Below are positions 1-8,176 of a stretch of DNA of 64,000 nucleotides, one piece after another. This stretch comes from AWTP1-13 sp050248715 (GTDB lineage Bacteria > Pseudomonadota > Alphaproteobacteria > Rhizobiales > Hyphomicrobiaceae), in assembly GCA_050248715.1 (NCBI GenBank), contig JBFWRV010000021.1, forward strand, positions 1 to 64,000, written 5' to 3'. The translations under genes were made by a program, and so were the position numbers. The notes under the pieces are model-generated. The model made no database searches. It had not been told where the DNA came from and worked only from the letters and a program-made list of their open reading frames with translations. Every line of letters starts with the position of its first letter. Position 1 is the first letter of the stretch.

Positions 1-210
1 CGCGGCGGGGCCGGCCATCGTCGGCGAGCTCTGCAGAAATTGCGCCGCGGCATGGCGCGCCTCAGCCTTGGCGCCTGCGGGAACCGCATCCTCGAGATCG
101 ATGACGTTGGCATCGGCACCGCAATGTCCGACCTTGGCAAGAAGGTCGGCGCGATTGCCCGGTGCATAGAGGAAGGAGCGAGGCAGCACGGCGCACCCGT
201 TTGTCGTCAA
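1..210 (-). CDS. HpcH/HpaI aldolase / citrate lyase beta (CitE-like) protein, 5' part only
   Basis: Only the N-terminal part is in the window; the rest lies beyond the left edge. The reverse strand reads RSFLYAPGNRADLLAKVG and then ANVIDLEDAVP, the two N-terminal signatures of CitE-type lyases (the P-G-x-R strand and the metal/phosphate-site D-L-E-D-A-V). Family members cleave or form C-C bonds of acyl-CoA or 2-oxo acid substrates. The start is either TTG at 210, overlapping the CoA-transferase stop, or GTG at 189; neither has a strong ribosome site, so translation is probably coupled. It is the last visible gene of the catabolic operon, and a CoA-transferase directly before a CitE-like lyase fits activation of an acid to its CoA ester followed by cleavage. 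The substrate is not known. Confidence 0.75.
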   Translation of the reverse strand, partial: MTTNGCAVLPRSFLYAPGNRADLLAKVGHCGADANVIDLEDAVPAGAKAEARHAAAQFLQSSPTMAGPAA

Positions 211-1397
211 ATGACGCCCTTCGACTTCAGCGTGTCCATGTCGGCCGCGCTCAGGCCGAGCTCGCCGCCATAGACCTCGAGATTGTCGGCGCCGAGCGGG
301 CGCCCCGCAAAGCGGATCGAGCCGGCCGCTTCCGAGAGACGAAAGAGCACGTTCTGCATGCGCACCGTGCCGAGCTGGGGATCGGGCACGCGGGTCACGG
401 AATCGAGCGCCCGGTATTGAGGATCGGCAAAGATGTCGCGGATGTCGTAGACCTGCGCCACCGCCGCCTGCGCCTGCTCGAAGGCCTCGATCACCTCGGC
501 CGAGTTGCGCTGCCCGATCCACGCAGCCACCCGCCCGTCGAGCTCTTCGACGTGCTCCGCGCGTCCCGCGGCCGACCGGAACCAGGGCTCGGTCGTGACC
601 TCGGACCAGCCCACCAGACGCATGACGCGCTCGGCGATGGCATGCGAGGACGTCGAGACCGCAAGCCATTTGCCGTCCGCGGTCCGGTAGGTGTTGCGCG
701 GCGCGTTCTTGGCCGAGCGATTGCCCGTCCGCGCCTGCACGCGCCCGAGCTGATCGAAGATGATGGCCTGAGCCCCGAGCACGGTCAGGATCGGCTCGAT
801 GAGCGCGAGGTCGACGATCTGGCCGCGGCCCGTCGGCTGTCGTGCATGAATGGCCGTCATTGCCGCAAACGCGGCCGAGATCCCCGCGATGCCGTCTGCG
901 AGGCCGAACGGCGGCAGCGTCGGCGGGCCTTCCGGCGGTCCCGTGATGGCGGCAAACCCGCTCATGGCCTCGGCGATGGTGCCGAAGCCCGGGCGCTTCG
1001 AGTAGGGGCCGAACTGGCCGAATGCGGTTACGCGCACGAGGACCAGGCCGGGGTTCTCGGCGGCGAGCCGCTCATAGCCGAGCCCCCACCGTTCCAGCGT
1101 TCCGGGACGGAAGTTCTCGATGACGATGTCGGCCGTGCGCACGAGGCGGCGGAAGATATCCTGGCCTTCGGGGCTGCCGAGATAGAGCGTGATCGCGCGC
1201 TTGTTGCGGCCGATCATCTTCCACCACAGCGGCACGCCGTCCTTGGACGGCCCGTGCGTGCGTGCCGGATCGCCTTGCGGGTGCTCGATCTTCAGGACGT
1301 CGCAGCCGAAATCACCCAGCAGCATCGCCGCCAGGGGCCCGGCGAACAGCGTGGAGACATCGATGACCTTCAGTCCGGCCAGGGCCCCGGTGCTCAT
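207..1397 (-). CDS. CaiB/BaiF (family III) CoA-transferase
   Basis: 396 residues, the usual length for family III CoA-transferases such as formyl-CoA:oxalate CoA-transferase and CaiB. The N-terminus (GLKVIDVSTLFAGPLAAMLL, then GCDVLKIEHPQGD) is the classic family opening. The conserved aspartate that forms the mixed anhydride is expected at D168 in LADGIAG. The enzyme moves CoA between carboxylic acids in the cytoplasm. Its start overlaps the stop of the DUF4387 gene and its stop overlaps the CitE-like gene, so it is translationally coupled within the operon. Family membership is clear; the CoA donor and acceptor cannot be deduced. Confidence 0.92.
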   Translation of the reverse strand: MSTGALAGLKVIDVSTLFAGPLAAMLLGDFGCDVLKIEHPQGDPARTHGPSKDGVPLWWKMIGRNKRAITLYLGSPEGQDIFRRLVRTADIVIENFRPGTLERWGLGYERLAAENPGLVLVRVTAFGQFGPYSKRPGFGTIAEAMSGFAAITGPPEGPPTLPPFGLADGIAGISAAFAAMTAIHARQPTGRGQIVDLALIEPILTVLGAQAIIFDQLGRVQARTGNRSAKNAPRNTYRTADGKWLAVSTSSHAIAERVMRLVGWSEVTTEPWFRSAAGRAEHVEELDGRVAAWIGQRNSAEVIEAFEQAQAAVAQVYDIRDIFADPQYRALDSVTRVPDPQLGTVRMQNVLFRLSEAAGSIRFAGRPLGADNLEVYGGELGLSAADMDTLKSKGVI

Positions 1398-1711
1398 GGC
1401 TGCGCTTCTCCCATCGAGAGTGCGGCAAGCGGGGCCATCGCCTGGCAGCCGTAGATGTCGCTGTCTCCGACCGCGCCGGAAGGCGGACGGCGCGGCAGGG
1501 AAATCTTGATGGCCAGCACGTCCGGCAGCTCGAAATGGCGCACGAGCGCCGGGTCGACACCGTAGAGCTCGGCGATGCGCCGAGGCGTCAGCAGCCCCGA
1601 GCCCGCGGCACGGTCGAAGGCGGCACGGCTGTCGAAGAGCAGATCGATGGTCAGCGTGAAAGGCCCCGCATTCTTGGACCGGATGAGCCGGGCAATGTCA
1701 CCGAGCCGCAT
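1394..1711 (-). CDS. DUF4387 family protein
   Basis: 105 residues. The opening (MRLGDIARLIRSKNAGPF) and the body (FELPDVLAIKISLPR, GDSDIYGCQAMAPL) match what I know of DUF4387, a small protein almost always encoded next to, or fused with, AtuA/DUF1446 proteins. The gene overlaps the AtuA-like gene upstream and the CoA-transferase downstream by a few bases each. It is probably a subunit or accessory of the AtuA-like protein. Its biochemical role is unknown. Confidence 0.85.
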   Translation of the reverse strand: MRLGDIARLIRSKNAGPFTLTIDLLFDSRAAFDRAAGSGLLTPRRIAELYGVDPALVRHFELPDVLAIKISLPRRPPSGAVGDSDIYGCQAMAPLAALSMGEAQP

Positions 1712-3098
1712 TGCCGCGCTCCCTGGTCAAGGTTTTCATCTCCATGCGGAACGGGGCGCAGGGGTCGTCGATGGCAACCAGGTGGTTGAGACACCACTCA
1801 TAGACGGCGCCGCCGTCGAACACGGCCGGCGAGAAGGGGATGGCGAGATTGCTGACGAAGCCTTGCCAGTTGCGCACGGGATGGTGGAGTGCGGTATGCA
1901 CGGCCACCGCCGCGGCCGCGCGGGCGTTGGCCTGCGTCGCGGCAACCACCTCGAAGACCAGCCCGATGCGGTGCGTTGCGTTTGCGTCCGGCGGACCATT
2001 CGCCGTGCCGTAGCGGCGGATCAGCAGGCGGTAGTCGGCGTCGCGCTCAATTCTCAGGCTTTCACGGCATTTGCCCACGATCGCAGCCTCGCAGGTCGAG
2101 AGAAACTCATCGAGGTTGTCGAGCAGGATCGGATCGCTGATACCGGCGACTGCGATGGATCGATAGCCGGCCAGTCGGCTCCCCTCCACGCGGATCTCAT
2201 AGCGTCCGGCAGACAGGAAGCGCGATCCCCCAACCCGCACCCGCCCGTCGCCCAGCTCCGTGAACCGGCTTTGTGCGGTATCGATGGTGCCGCCAGGCTC
2301 ATGGATTTGGAACGGATCGGCGTTCTCGTAGTAGCCATGGGCGCGGACGCTGAGCTCGCTGCATGCCATCTGCGGGTTCGGTATCTGGATGGTGAAGTCC
2401 TCGGCGCCCTCGAAGGTGGCGAGAATGCAGTCGGGATGCAGGCGCTGGATCGCCGGCGCGGCGCCGCATTCGAGTATCTTTCCGGCATGCCAGGCGGGAC
2501 CCGGGGCCACGCCGAGGCGCATGGCCAGGGCAGCAAAAATCGCGGCATCGCTGGCACGCCCGGCGATCACGACATCGGCACCGGCATCGAGGGCCGTCAT
2601 GAAGGGTTCCGGCCCCATCTGGGCAACGAGATGAGCCGTGCCGCTGATCGTCTTCTCGTCGAGCTCGGGGACCGACGGCTGGGAGCGGACACGGCCGCTT
2701 CGCCAGGCATCGAGGAGCCATTCGCGGCTCAGCTCGCTATGGATCACGGCGACCTTGAGGTCCAGCCGGTGCTCGCTGGCGATCTCCTCGACGAGACGCA
2801 CGGCCTCGGCAAGCTGCGCGTCGGCCCCGGCGTTCACGGCGGAGCCGACGGCCACCGGGATCTTGGCCTTGCGGCCCGCGAGGATCATGAGCTCGAGGTC
2901 GCGCTTCAGCGCGGCGTGGGAGCGCGACAGCTTCCCCGATCCGAGGAAATAGGGGCCGGAATCGGAGGAGCCCGCGTCACAGCCGATGGCGCGGGCGCCA
3001 AGTGCGATCGCCGCGTCGAGAGAGGAGGCGAGAAACCCGGTGCCCAGCATGCCCGTTGCCGAGACGACGGAAACGGGGCGTGTCGTCGGCGCTGTCAT
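1698..3098 (-). CDS. AtuA-like (DUF1446) acyclic terpene utilisation family protein
   Basis: 466 residues. The N-terminus (VSATGMLGTGFL ... GARAIGCDAGSSDSGPYFLG) is the conserved DUF1446 opening, with the nucleotide-binding-like loop that starts AtuA of Pseudomonas terpene catabolism. In Pseudomonas AtuA works with a biotin-dependent geranyl-CoA carboxylase; no carboxylase subunit is seen here, so the protein more likely belongs to the many DUF1446/DUF4387 pairs acting on other acids. It overlaps the deacetylase gene upstream by 4 bases and DUF4387 downstream by 14, so one polycistronic message is likely. The family call is firm and the substrate open. Confidence 0.88.
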   Translation of the reverse strand: MTAPTTRPVSVVSATGMLGTGFLASSLDAAIALGARAIGCDAGSSDSGPYFLGSGKLSRSHAALKRDLELMILAGRKAKIPVAVGSAVNAGADAQLAEAVRLVEEIASEHRLDLKVAVIHSELSREWLLDAWRSGRVRSQPSVPELDEKTISGTAHLVAQMGPEPFMTALDAGADVVIAGRASDAAIFAALAMRLGVAPGPAWHAGKILECGAAPAIQRLHPDCILATFEGAEDFTIQIPNPQMACSELSVRAHGYYENADPFQIHEPGGTIDTAQSRFTELGDGRVRVGGSRFLSAGRYEIRVEGSRLAGYRSIAVAGISDPILLDNLDEFLSTCEAAIVGKCRESLRIERDADYRLLIRRYGTANGPPDANATHRIGLVFEVVAATQANARAAAAVAVHTALHHPVRNWQGFVSNLAIPFSPAVFDGGAVYEWCLNHLVAIDDPCAPFRMEMKTLTRERGNAAR

Positions 3099-4039
3099 GC
3101 AGACGCCTCATCGTGCGCGCGAAACGACTCGTGATGCTCGATCCACCAGCGGGCAATGTCGGCGCGCTTGGCGAACCAGACCTGCCCCCGACCCAACGCG
3201 TGCTCGATGAATTCGCGCAGCGCCGAGGCTCGGCCGGCCTGTCCGACCCAGCGAGGATGCAAGCCGATCGACATCATCCGCGGATGCGTCGCGCCTTCCT
3301 CCCACAGGTAGTCGAACGCGCGCCGCGCGAGACTGAAGAAGTCGTCGGGGCCGCCCAGCTGTCCGGCGAGATAGCGGCCGTCATTGTAGGTCATGCTGTA
3401 GGGCACGACGACGTGCCGCTTGCCCTTGACCTGCGTGAAATAGGGAAGGTCGTCGTTGTAGGCGTCGCTGTCGTAGAGGAAGCCGGCCTCGACCAGCAGC
3501 TCGCGGGTGTTGACGCTGGCGCCGTAGCGGCTGTACCAGCCATCCGGCCGCTTGCCGCAGACCTCCTGAAAGAGCGCGATCGCCTTGTGAATGCGATCCC
3601 GTTCCTCGTCCCGGCTCATGGTCCACTGCTCGCTCCAGCGCCAGCCGTGCGAGCAGATTTCGTGGTCGGCCTCCACCAGCCAATCGGCGACCTCGCGGTT
3701 GATGGCGAGCGCCACCGCCGCGGCAAATGCCGTGCATTTCACCCCGTAGCGATCGAAGAGCCGCAGAATGCGGTGGACGCCCGCCCGGCTGCCGTACTCG
3801 AAGATCGACTCCATCGCGAGGTTGCGCACGCCCGGCGGAAAGACGCGCAAGCTCTCGCCGCTGTTCTCGTTGACGTTGTCGCCGGCGGCAAAGCTGCGCT
3901 CGCTGCCCTCCTCGACGTTGAGGCAGAGGCTCACGGCGACCCTGGCGCCGCCCGGCCATCGCACGGCCGGCACGTGCCGGCCGTAGCCGATGAGATCGCG
4001 GTGCGGCCCCTCGGCGGGCGGCGGCCAGAATTCACGCAT
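3095..4039 (-). CDS. polysaccharide deacetylase (NodB-fold, PuuE/allantoinase-like)
   Basis: 314 residues. The family's conserved blocks are visible: VAVSLCLNVEEGSE (metal-binding strand, Asp replaced by Asn in the usual D-x-E position), the NENSGE stretch, YGVKCTAFAAAVAL and EADHEICSHGWRW, where the H-x-x-x-H-type metal site of NodB enzymes is expected. This length and these blocks are typical of the cytoplasmic branch that hydrolyses C-N bonds in ureide-like compounds, rather than of secreted chitin deacetylases; no signal peptide is present. It overlaps both neighbours by a few bases. With the adjacent isochorismatase-type amidohydrolase it suggests breakdown of an N-containing (carbamoyl or ureido) compound imported by the ABC transporter. 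Confidence 0.85.
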   Translation of the reverse strand: MREFWPPPAEGPHRDLIGYGRHVPAVRWPGGARVAVSLCLNVEEGSERSFAAGDNVNENSGESLRVFPPGVRNLAMESIFEYGSRAGVHRILRLFDRYGVKCTAFAAAVALAINREVADWLVEADHEICSHGWRWSEQWTMSRDEERDRIHKAIALFQEVCGKRPDGWYSRYGASVNTRELLVEAGFLYDSDAYNDDLPYFTQVKGKRHVVVPYSMTYNDGRYLAGQLGGPDDFFSLARRAFDYLWEEGATHPRMMSIGLHPRWVGQAGRASALREFIEHALGRGQVWFAKRADIARWWIEHHESFRAHDEASA

Positions 4040-4772
4040 GAGGAGTCTCGCTGGTTTCCGCAGGCACGGGCAGGCGGCTCAGATAGGCAGTGACCTCGTC
4101 CGATCCGACTACGTCTCCGAGCTGGCGCGCGATATCCATCAGGTTCACCTCGTGAGAGATGCGGACTCGATCGAAGACGGCATCGCGCGGCACGATCGTG
4201 CGGAAGTTGTATGAAGCGCTGTCTATGGCGGTGGCGCGTACGCAGTTGCTCGTCGAGCCGCCGGTGATCACGACCGTATCCACCTGCGCGGCGACGAGCA
4301 GGTCGAGGAGCGGCGTCCCGTGGAACCCGCTCTGCTTGGTCTTGACCAGCACGATGTCCTGCGGGCGGGGCGCGACCGAAGGCGCGATTTCAGCTCCCCT
4401 GGTGCCTTCCAGATACCAGCCTTCGATGTCGAGGAACCCGCGTTTCAGCCGCTTCAGCCCCATGTCGGCGCCGTCGCGCCGGGCGACGTTGCGCGTATAG
4501 AAGACCGGCCGGCGGGCAGCGCGGAAGGCGTCGGCCAGCCGGGCGATCACGGGCGCGGCTTCGCGCGCCGTCACGCAGGCGGACGGATAGACGGTCCGAT
4601 CCTGCGCGTCGGTGGCTCCGATCATGTAGTTCTGCGCGTCGATGATGAGCAGGGCCGGATTGCGCCCGAACCCGATCCTGCGGCCCATGCCGGCGCGCTT
4701 GAGCTGCTCCGCCTCCTCCGGCGAGAGGAGATGGCCGACCTCGCGAAAGAAGGCGTCCCGATCCGAGGTCAT
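4032..4772 (-). CDS. isochorismatase-family cysteine hydrolase (N-carbamoylsarcosine amidase-like)
   Basis: 246 residues. The catalytic triad of the isochorismatase-like hydrolase family is visible: Asp45 in LLIIDAQNYM, Lys144 in VLVKTKQSGF and Cys177 in GGSTSNCVRATA. Members hydrolyse amides or carbamoyl groups (nicotinamide, N-carbamoylsarcosine, ureidoacrylate, biuret). The N-terminal extension of about 35 residues before the first strand is of the carbamoylsarcosine-amidase type. It lies between the transporter genes and the deacetylase; the stop overlaps the deacetylase start by 8 bases. A C-N hydrolase is certain; the substrate is inferred only from context. Confidence 0.9.
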   Translation of the reverse strand: MTSDRDAFFREVGHLLSPEEAEQLKRAGMGRRIGFGRNPALLIIDAQNYMIGATDAQDRTVYPSACVTAREAAPVIARLADAFRAARRPVFYTRNVARRDGADMGLKRLKRGFLDIEGWYLEGTRGAEIAPSVAPRPQDIVLVKTKQSGFHGTPLLDLLVAAQVDTVVITGGSTSNCVRATAIDSASYNFRTIVPRDAVFDRVRISHEVNLMDIARQLGDVVGSDEVTAYLSRLPVPAETSETPHA

Positions 4773-4814
4773 GGTGCAATCCGCAAATCCGGCCGGCTCA
4801 TGACAGCACGTGTG

Positions 4815-5945
4815 TCAAAGCTTGCAGAGCAAGTGCTCGTCATTGCGGACCTCGCCGACCTGCTTGAGCGCCGCCTGCAGTTGCGTCGGATCGAAGACCC
4901 GCCGCGCGTCAGGAAGCTTGTCGATCTGCTTCGCCTCGAGGAAGAAGTTGCCCAGCGTCTTCAGCATGCGCTCCGCGTCGACCCGACCGTTGGGCTCGAC
5001 CTGGGGCCAGCTGATGCGGCGATCGTAGATCTTGCCGACCAGGTCGGGCTCCAGCCTGGTTTCCTTGGCGACGATCTTGATCACCTCGTCACGGTTCTTC
5101 GGATTCTGTGCAAAGCGTATGCCTTCGAGGTAGGCCATCAGCCAGCGCGTCGCGATATCACCGCCCGACTTCTCGATGAACTTCGCTCCGAAGAACATCA
5201 TGCCGATGTTGTCGCCGGGTGCGACCTTGATGATCGGCTCGACCAGGTTGATGCGACCCTCCTCGATGCCCTTGGTCATCAACGGCTCCGGCAGATACCC
5301 GGCATCGGCCGATCCCGACGACATCGCGGCCAGCATGTCGGGATAGCTGAGGTAGACGATCTTGATGTCCGACTTCGCCATATTGTTCTTGGCGAGGCTT
5401 TGGGCGACCCAGTAGTCGTTCGCCGTCCCGGGGGCGTTGACGGCCACGGTCTTGCTCTTCAGGTCGGCGAAGGAACGCACGCCGGCGTCGTAGTTCTTCT
5501 TGCTCACGACGAGGCCGTTGTCGGCCGAGCAAATGTAGGTGAGGCGGTCGACGGCGCCGACGATCGCCAGGCCACTGTTGAGAGCGTTTAAATAGCCGGC
5601 CCCGTTGGACGAGCGACCCCAGTCATAGTCGCCGCGCGCCACGATCGGCAGCGACGCGGCAATGGCGACGCTGTCGATTTGATTCTGGATGCCGTACTTG
5701 GCGAAGAAGCCCTTCTCGATGGCGGAATAGACGTGTGCGTAGGCGACCAGCGGCGTCAGCGTGCCCTTGACGATATCGAGCTTTCCGCTCTGCGCGTGGA
5801 CGCGGGGCGGCATCCACGCAGCGGCGACGGCCCCGCCGGCAGCGGCTGCACCCTTGAGCACGGCGCGGCGGGATGGGCCTTCGCCGTGCGAAGTGGCCCC
5901 TGCGTTCCCTTTGCGAATGCGCGACATCATGATCGTGTTCCTCAT
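4815..5945 (-). CDS. ABC transporter substrate-binding protein, NitT/TauT (SsuA) type
   Basis: 376 residues from the ATG at 5945, which overlaps the permease stop (ATGA); longer readings run out of frame into the permease and are rejected. The N-terminus has a twin-arginine-like signal (SRRAVLKGAAAAGGAVAAAW) ending near VHAQS, so export may be by the Tat route. The mature part is the periplasmic binding fold of nitrate/sulfonate/taurine receptors (YIEKGFFAKYG-like opening, later ADAGYLPEPLMTKG). It captures the ligand in the periplasm for the permease and ATPase encoded just upstream. A small organic acid or a pyrimidine/thiamine-like compound would be typical; the ligand cannot be read from sequence. 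Confidence 0.9.
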   Translation of the reverse strand: MRNTIMMSRIRKGNAGATSHGEGPSRRAVLKGAAAAGGAVAAAWMPPRVHAQSGKLDIVKGTLTPLVAYAHVYSAIEKGFFAKYGIQNQIDSVAIAASLPIVARGDYDWGRSSNGAGYLNALNSGLAIVGAVDRLTYICSADNGLVVSKKNYDAGVRSFADLKSKTVAVNAPGTANDYWVAQSLAKNNMAKSDIKIVYLSYPDMLAAMSSGSADAGYLPEPLMTKGIEEGRINLVEPIIKVAPGDNIGMMFFGAKFIEKSGGDIATRWLMAYLEGIRFAQNPKNRDEVIKIVAKETRLEPDLVGKIYDRRISWPQVEPNGRVDAERMLKTLGNFFLEAKQIDKLPDARRVFDPTQLQAALKQVGEVRNDEHLLCKL

Positions 5946-6793
5946 CGCATCAGCTCCACGCCTTCGTCCCACGACAGGAGGCGCCGCTGGATTCTCAGGA
6001 GGGTGAACGAGAGGACGATGCCGATCGTCGATACGACGACGATGTTGGCGTACATCTCCTCGATCCGATAGATCTGCCAGTAGCGCCAGATCTCGGCGCC
6101 GATGCCGTTGGTCGCGGCGACGAACTCCGCCGAGACCTCCCCGGTGAGCGCCAGGCCCAGCGACAGCCGCAATCCCGCAAACATCACGGGAAGCGAGGCG
6201 GGCAGAGCGATCTTGGTCATGATCTGCAGCCGCGAGGCGCCGAGATTGCGCGCCATACCCGGGAGGTTGGGATCGAGGCCCTTCACTCCCGCATATGTGG
6301 TCACGACCGCGGGAAAGAAGCAGATCAGCGCGGTCACGGCGATGATCGGCGGGGAGCCGAGGCCGAAGATGACCAGGAACAGGGGCAGGATGGCGATGCG
6401 CGGGATCGGGTAGATGATTGTGATGATCGGATCGAAGATCACCCGAAATATGCGGATCCATCCCATCGCCAGGCCGAGCAGCACGCCGGGGACGGCGCCG
6501 AGCAGGAAGCCCAGCAGGAAGCGCTGGGACGTGACGAGCAGGTGCTCGGTCATCAGCCCTTCCGCATTCATCTTCCAGACCTTCAGAAGTATCCGGCTCG
6601 GCGGCGGGAAGAAGGTGCGATCGATCACGCCCGTCTCGGCAACGATCTGCCACAGCAGCAGCGCCCCGATCACCGGCGCACTCGATGCCAGGGCCCCCTC
6701 CAGGGCGAGCCGCCAGCGCGACTTCTCCGGCGGCAGAAGGCTCGCCTCGGCGCGCGGCGCAACGGCTGTGTTGCCGACCATGGGCGGGCTCAC
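5942..6793 (-). CDS. ABC transporter permease (SsuC/TauC type)
   Basis: 283 residues with about six hydrophobic segments. The EAA loop that docks onto the ATPase is visible as ARNLGASRLQIMTKIALPA. The first membrane span (VIGALLLWQIVAETG) follows a 35-residue cytoplasmic tail, as in SsuC. It forms the inner-membrane channel, presumably as a homodimer. Its start overlaps the ATPase stop and its stop overlaps the start of the binding protein, so the order is ATPase-permease-binding protein in one coupled unit. Confidence 0.93.
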   Translation of the reverse strand: MSPPMVGNTAVAPRAEASLLPPEKSRWRLALEGALASSAPVIGALLLWQIVAETGVIDRTFFPPPSRILLKVWKMNAEGLMTEHLLVTSQRFLLGFLLGAVPGVLLGLAMGWIRIFRVIFDPIITIIYPIPRIAILPLFLVIFGLGSPPIIAVTALICFFPAVVTTYAGVKGLDPNLPGMARNLGASRLQIMTKIALPASLPVMFAGLRLSLGLALTGEVSAEFVAATNGIGAEIWRYWQIYRIEEMYANIVVVSTIGIVLSFTLLRIQRRLLSWDEGVELMR

Positions 6794-7557
6794 GCTGCGA
6801 CCTCCGCGCGCGCCGCCTCGTCCTTCAGGAGCGTCCAGATCCGCTCCTCGTAGTCCTGGAACTCCGCGCTCCGGCGCACCTCGGTGCCGCGCGGCCGCGG
6901 AAACGGAACGTCGATGATGGTCTTGATGCGACCGGGGCGCGCCGACATCACGGCGATCCTGTCGCCCAGCAACAGGGCCTCGTCGATGCTATGCGTCACG
7001 AAGATCACCGTCTTGCGCAGCTCCTGGGACAGCGCCAGCACCTGGTCTTGCAGCAGGCGGCGGGTCTGCGCGTCGACCGCCGCGAACGGCTCGTCCATGA
7101 GCAGGATCGGCGGATCGGCAACGAGCGCGCGCGCAATGCCGGCGCGCTGGCGCATGCCGCCGGAGAGCTGGCGAGGATAGTAGTCACCGAAGCCTGCGAT
7201 CCCCATCGAGGCCAGCGCCCGCTCGGCAGCCGCATGCCGCTCGGCGGCCGCAACACGGCGCAGCTCCAGACTGAGCGCAACGTTGTCGCGGATTTTTCGC
7301 CACGGAATGAGCGTCGGCTCCTGCCACACCATGACCGCCGGTGGGTGTGCCCGCGCGTCGCTGCGCACCTCGATGCGGCCGCCCTGGACGGGCACGAGCC
7401 CGATGATCGCCTTCAGAAGCGTCGATTTCCCGCAGCCGCTGGGCCCGAGAAGGCAGAGGAACTCGCCCTTCTTCACCTCGAGCGATACCCGATCCACCGC
7501 CAGCAGCACCCTGGATCCCGCGGCAAAGGCGACGGAGACGTTCTCGATCGAAAGCAT
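6790..7557 (-). CDS. ABC transporter ATP-binding protein (SsuB/TauB type)
   Basis: 255 residues from the ATG at 7557 (MLSIENVSVAF, the usual family beginning); a GTG at 7596 would add 13 residues with no family match. Walker A is GPSGCGKST, the signature is LSGGMRQR and Walker B is ILLMDEPFA, followed by the switch His in VTHSIDEAL. It powers the uptake system and is the first gene of the catabolic operon, so the operon promoter should lie upstream in 7558-7700. I saw no convincing promoter or ribosome site there. Confidence 0.93.
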   Translation of the reverse strand: MLSIENVSVAFAAGSRVLLAVDRVSLEVKKGEFLCLLGPSGCGKSTLLKAIIGLVPVQGGRIEVRSDARAHPPAVMVWQEPTLIPWRKIRDNVALSLELRRVAAAERHAAAERALASMGIAGFGDYYPRQLSGGMRQRAGIARALVADPPILLMDEPFAAVDAQTRRLLQDQVLALSQELRKTVIFVTHSIDEALLLGDRIAVMSARPGRIKTIIDVPFPRPRGTEVRRSAEFQDYEERIWTLLKDEAARAEVAA

Positions 7558-8176
7558 GTTCAGCGACGGTCCGGCGCAGTGTTCAGTATTCTGCACGATA
7601 GTGCAATGGTATGAACACTGTCCGCCACAAGAACCGCCCTGTCAAGCGGCCCGGCAATCGCGGGGGCGCGTGACGTTATCGCGTCGAGGATTTCGAGCTG
7701 CCCGACGGGCTCATGCCGGTACTCGCGGTCGTTCGGTGCAATCCGCTTCGCTCTTGCACCCTACGATCGCTCCAGTCCGTGCTTCGACAAGCTCAGCACG
7801 GAGGTGTGTGCATCGCTCGGCATGGGATGACGCCGTCGCCCTGAGCCCGTGGAAGGGCGGGTGAAGGGCACCGCTGGCGGCCTCGTGGTTCGACAGGCTC
7901 ACCACGAGGGGTGAGGGCAAGCGCAGCACGAGGGGCAAGGGCGGGTGAACCACGAGGGGCGATGATGCCGACCTGTCATCCCGGCCGGAGCGCGTAGAGC
8001 CGGGAGCCAGGGCCAAGGATGCGGGCGGTCGGCTGGAACCCTGGGTCCCGGAAATGCGCCTTCGGCGAACTCCGGGATGACAGGGAGCGTGCGAATTCCG
8101 GAATGGCCAGCGTTGCAGCGGGTGCGAAATTCCGGGACCACAGGGCGCCCGCGCGGGTCGCCCCCGTGGGTAAGGC
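7558..8176. repeat. 619-base intergenic region filled with several palindromic repeat types
   Basis: No gene is supported here. 7735-7765 is a REP-like hairpin (GGTGCAATCCGCTTCGCTCT, closed by TTGCACCCTAC) of the same kind as the pair at 45125-45202. 7781-7800 and 7882-7910 are copies of the TTCGACAAGCTCAGCACG type repeat, in opposite orientations. 7972-8135 holds the larger GTCATCCCGGCCGGAGCGCG element with its partner GAACTCCGGGATGACAG, a family that recurs at least seven more times in the window. Reading frames across the region are translations of these repeats. Confidence 0.75.

Noticed and set aside
162..1454. 430-codon open frame on the plus strand
   Set aside because: Antisense of the CaiB/BaiF CoA-transferase.
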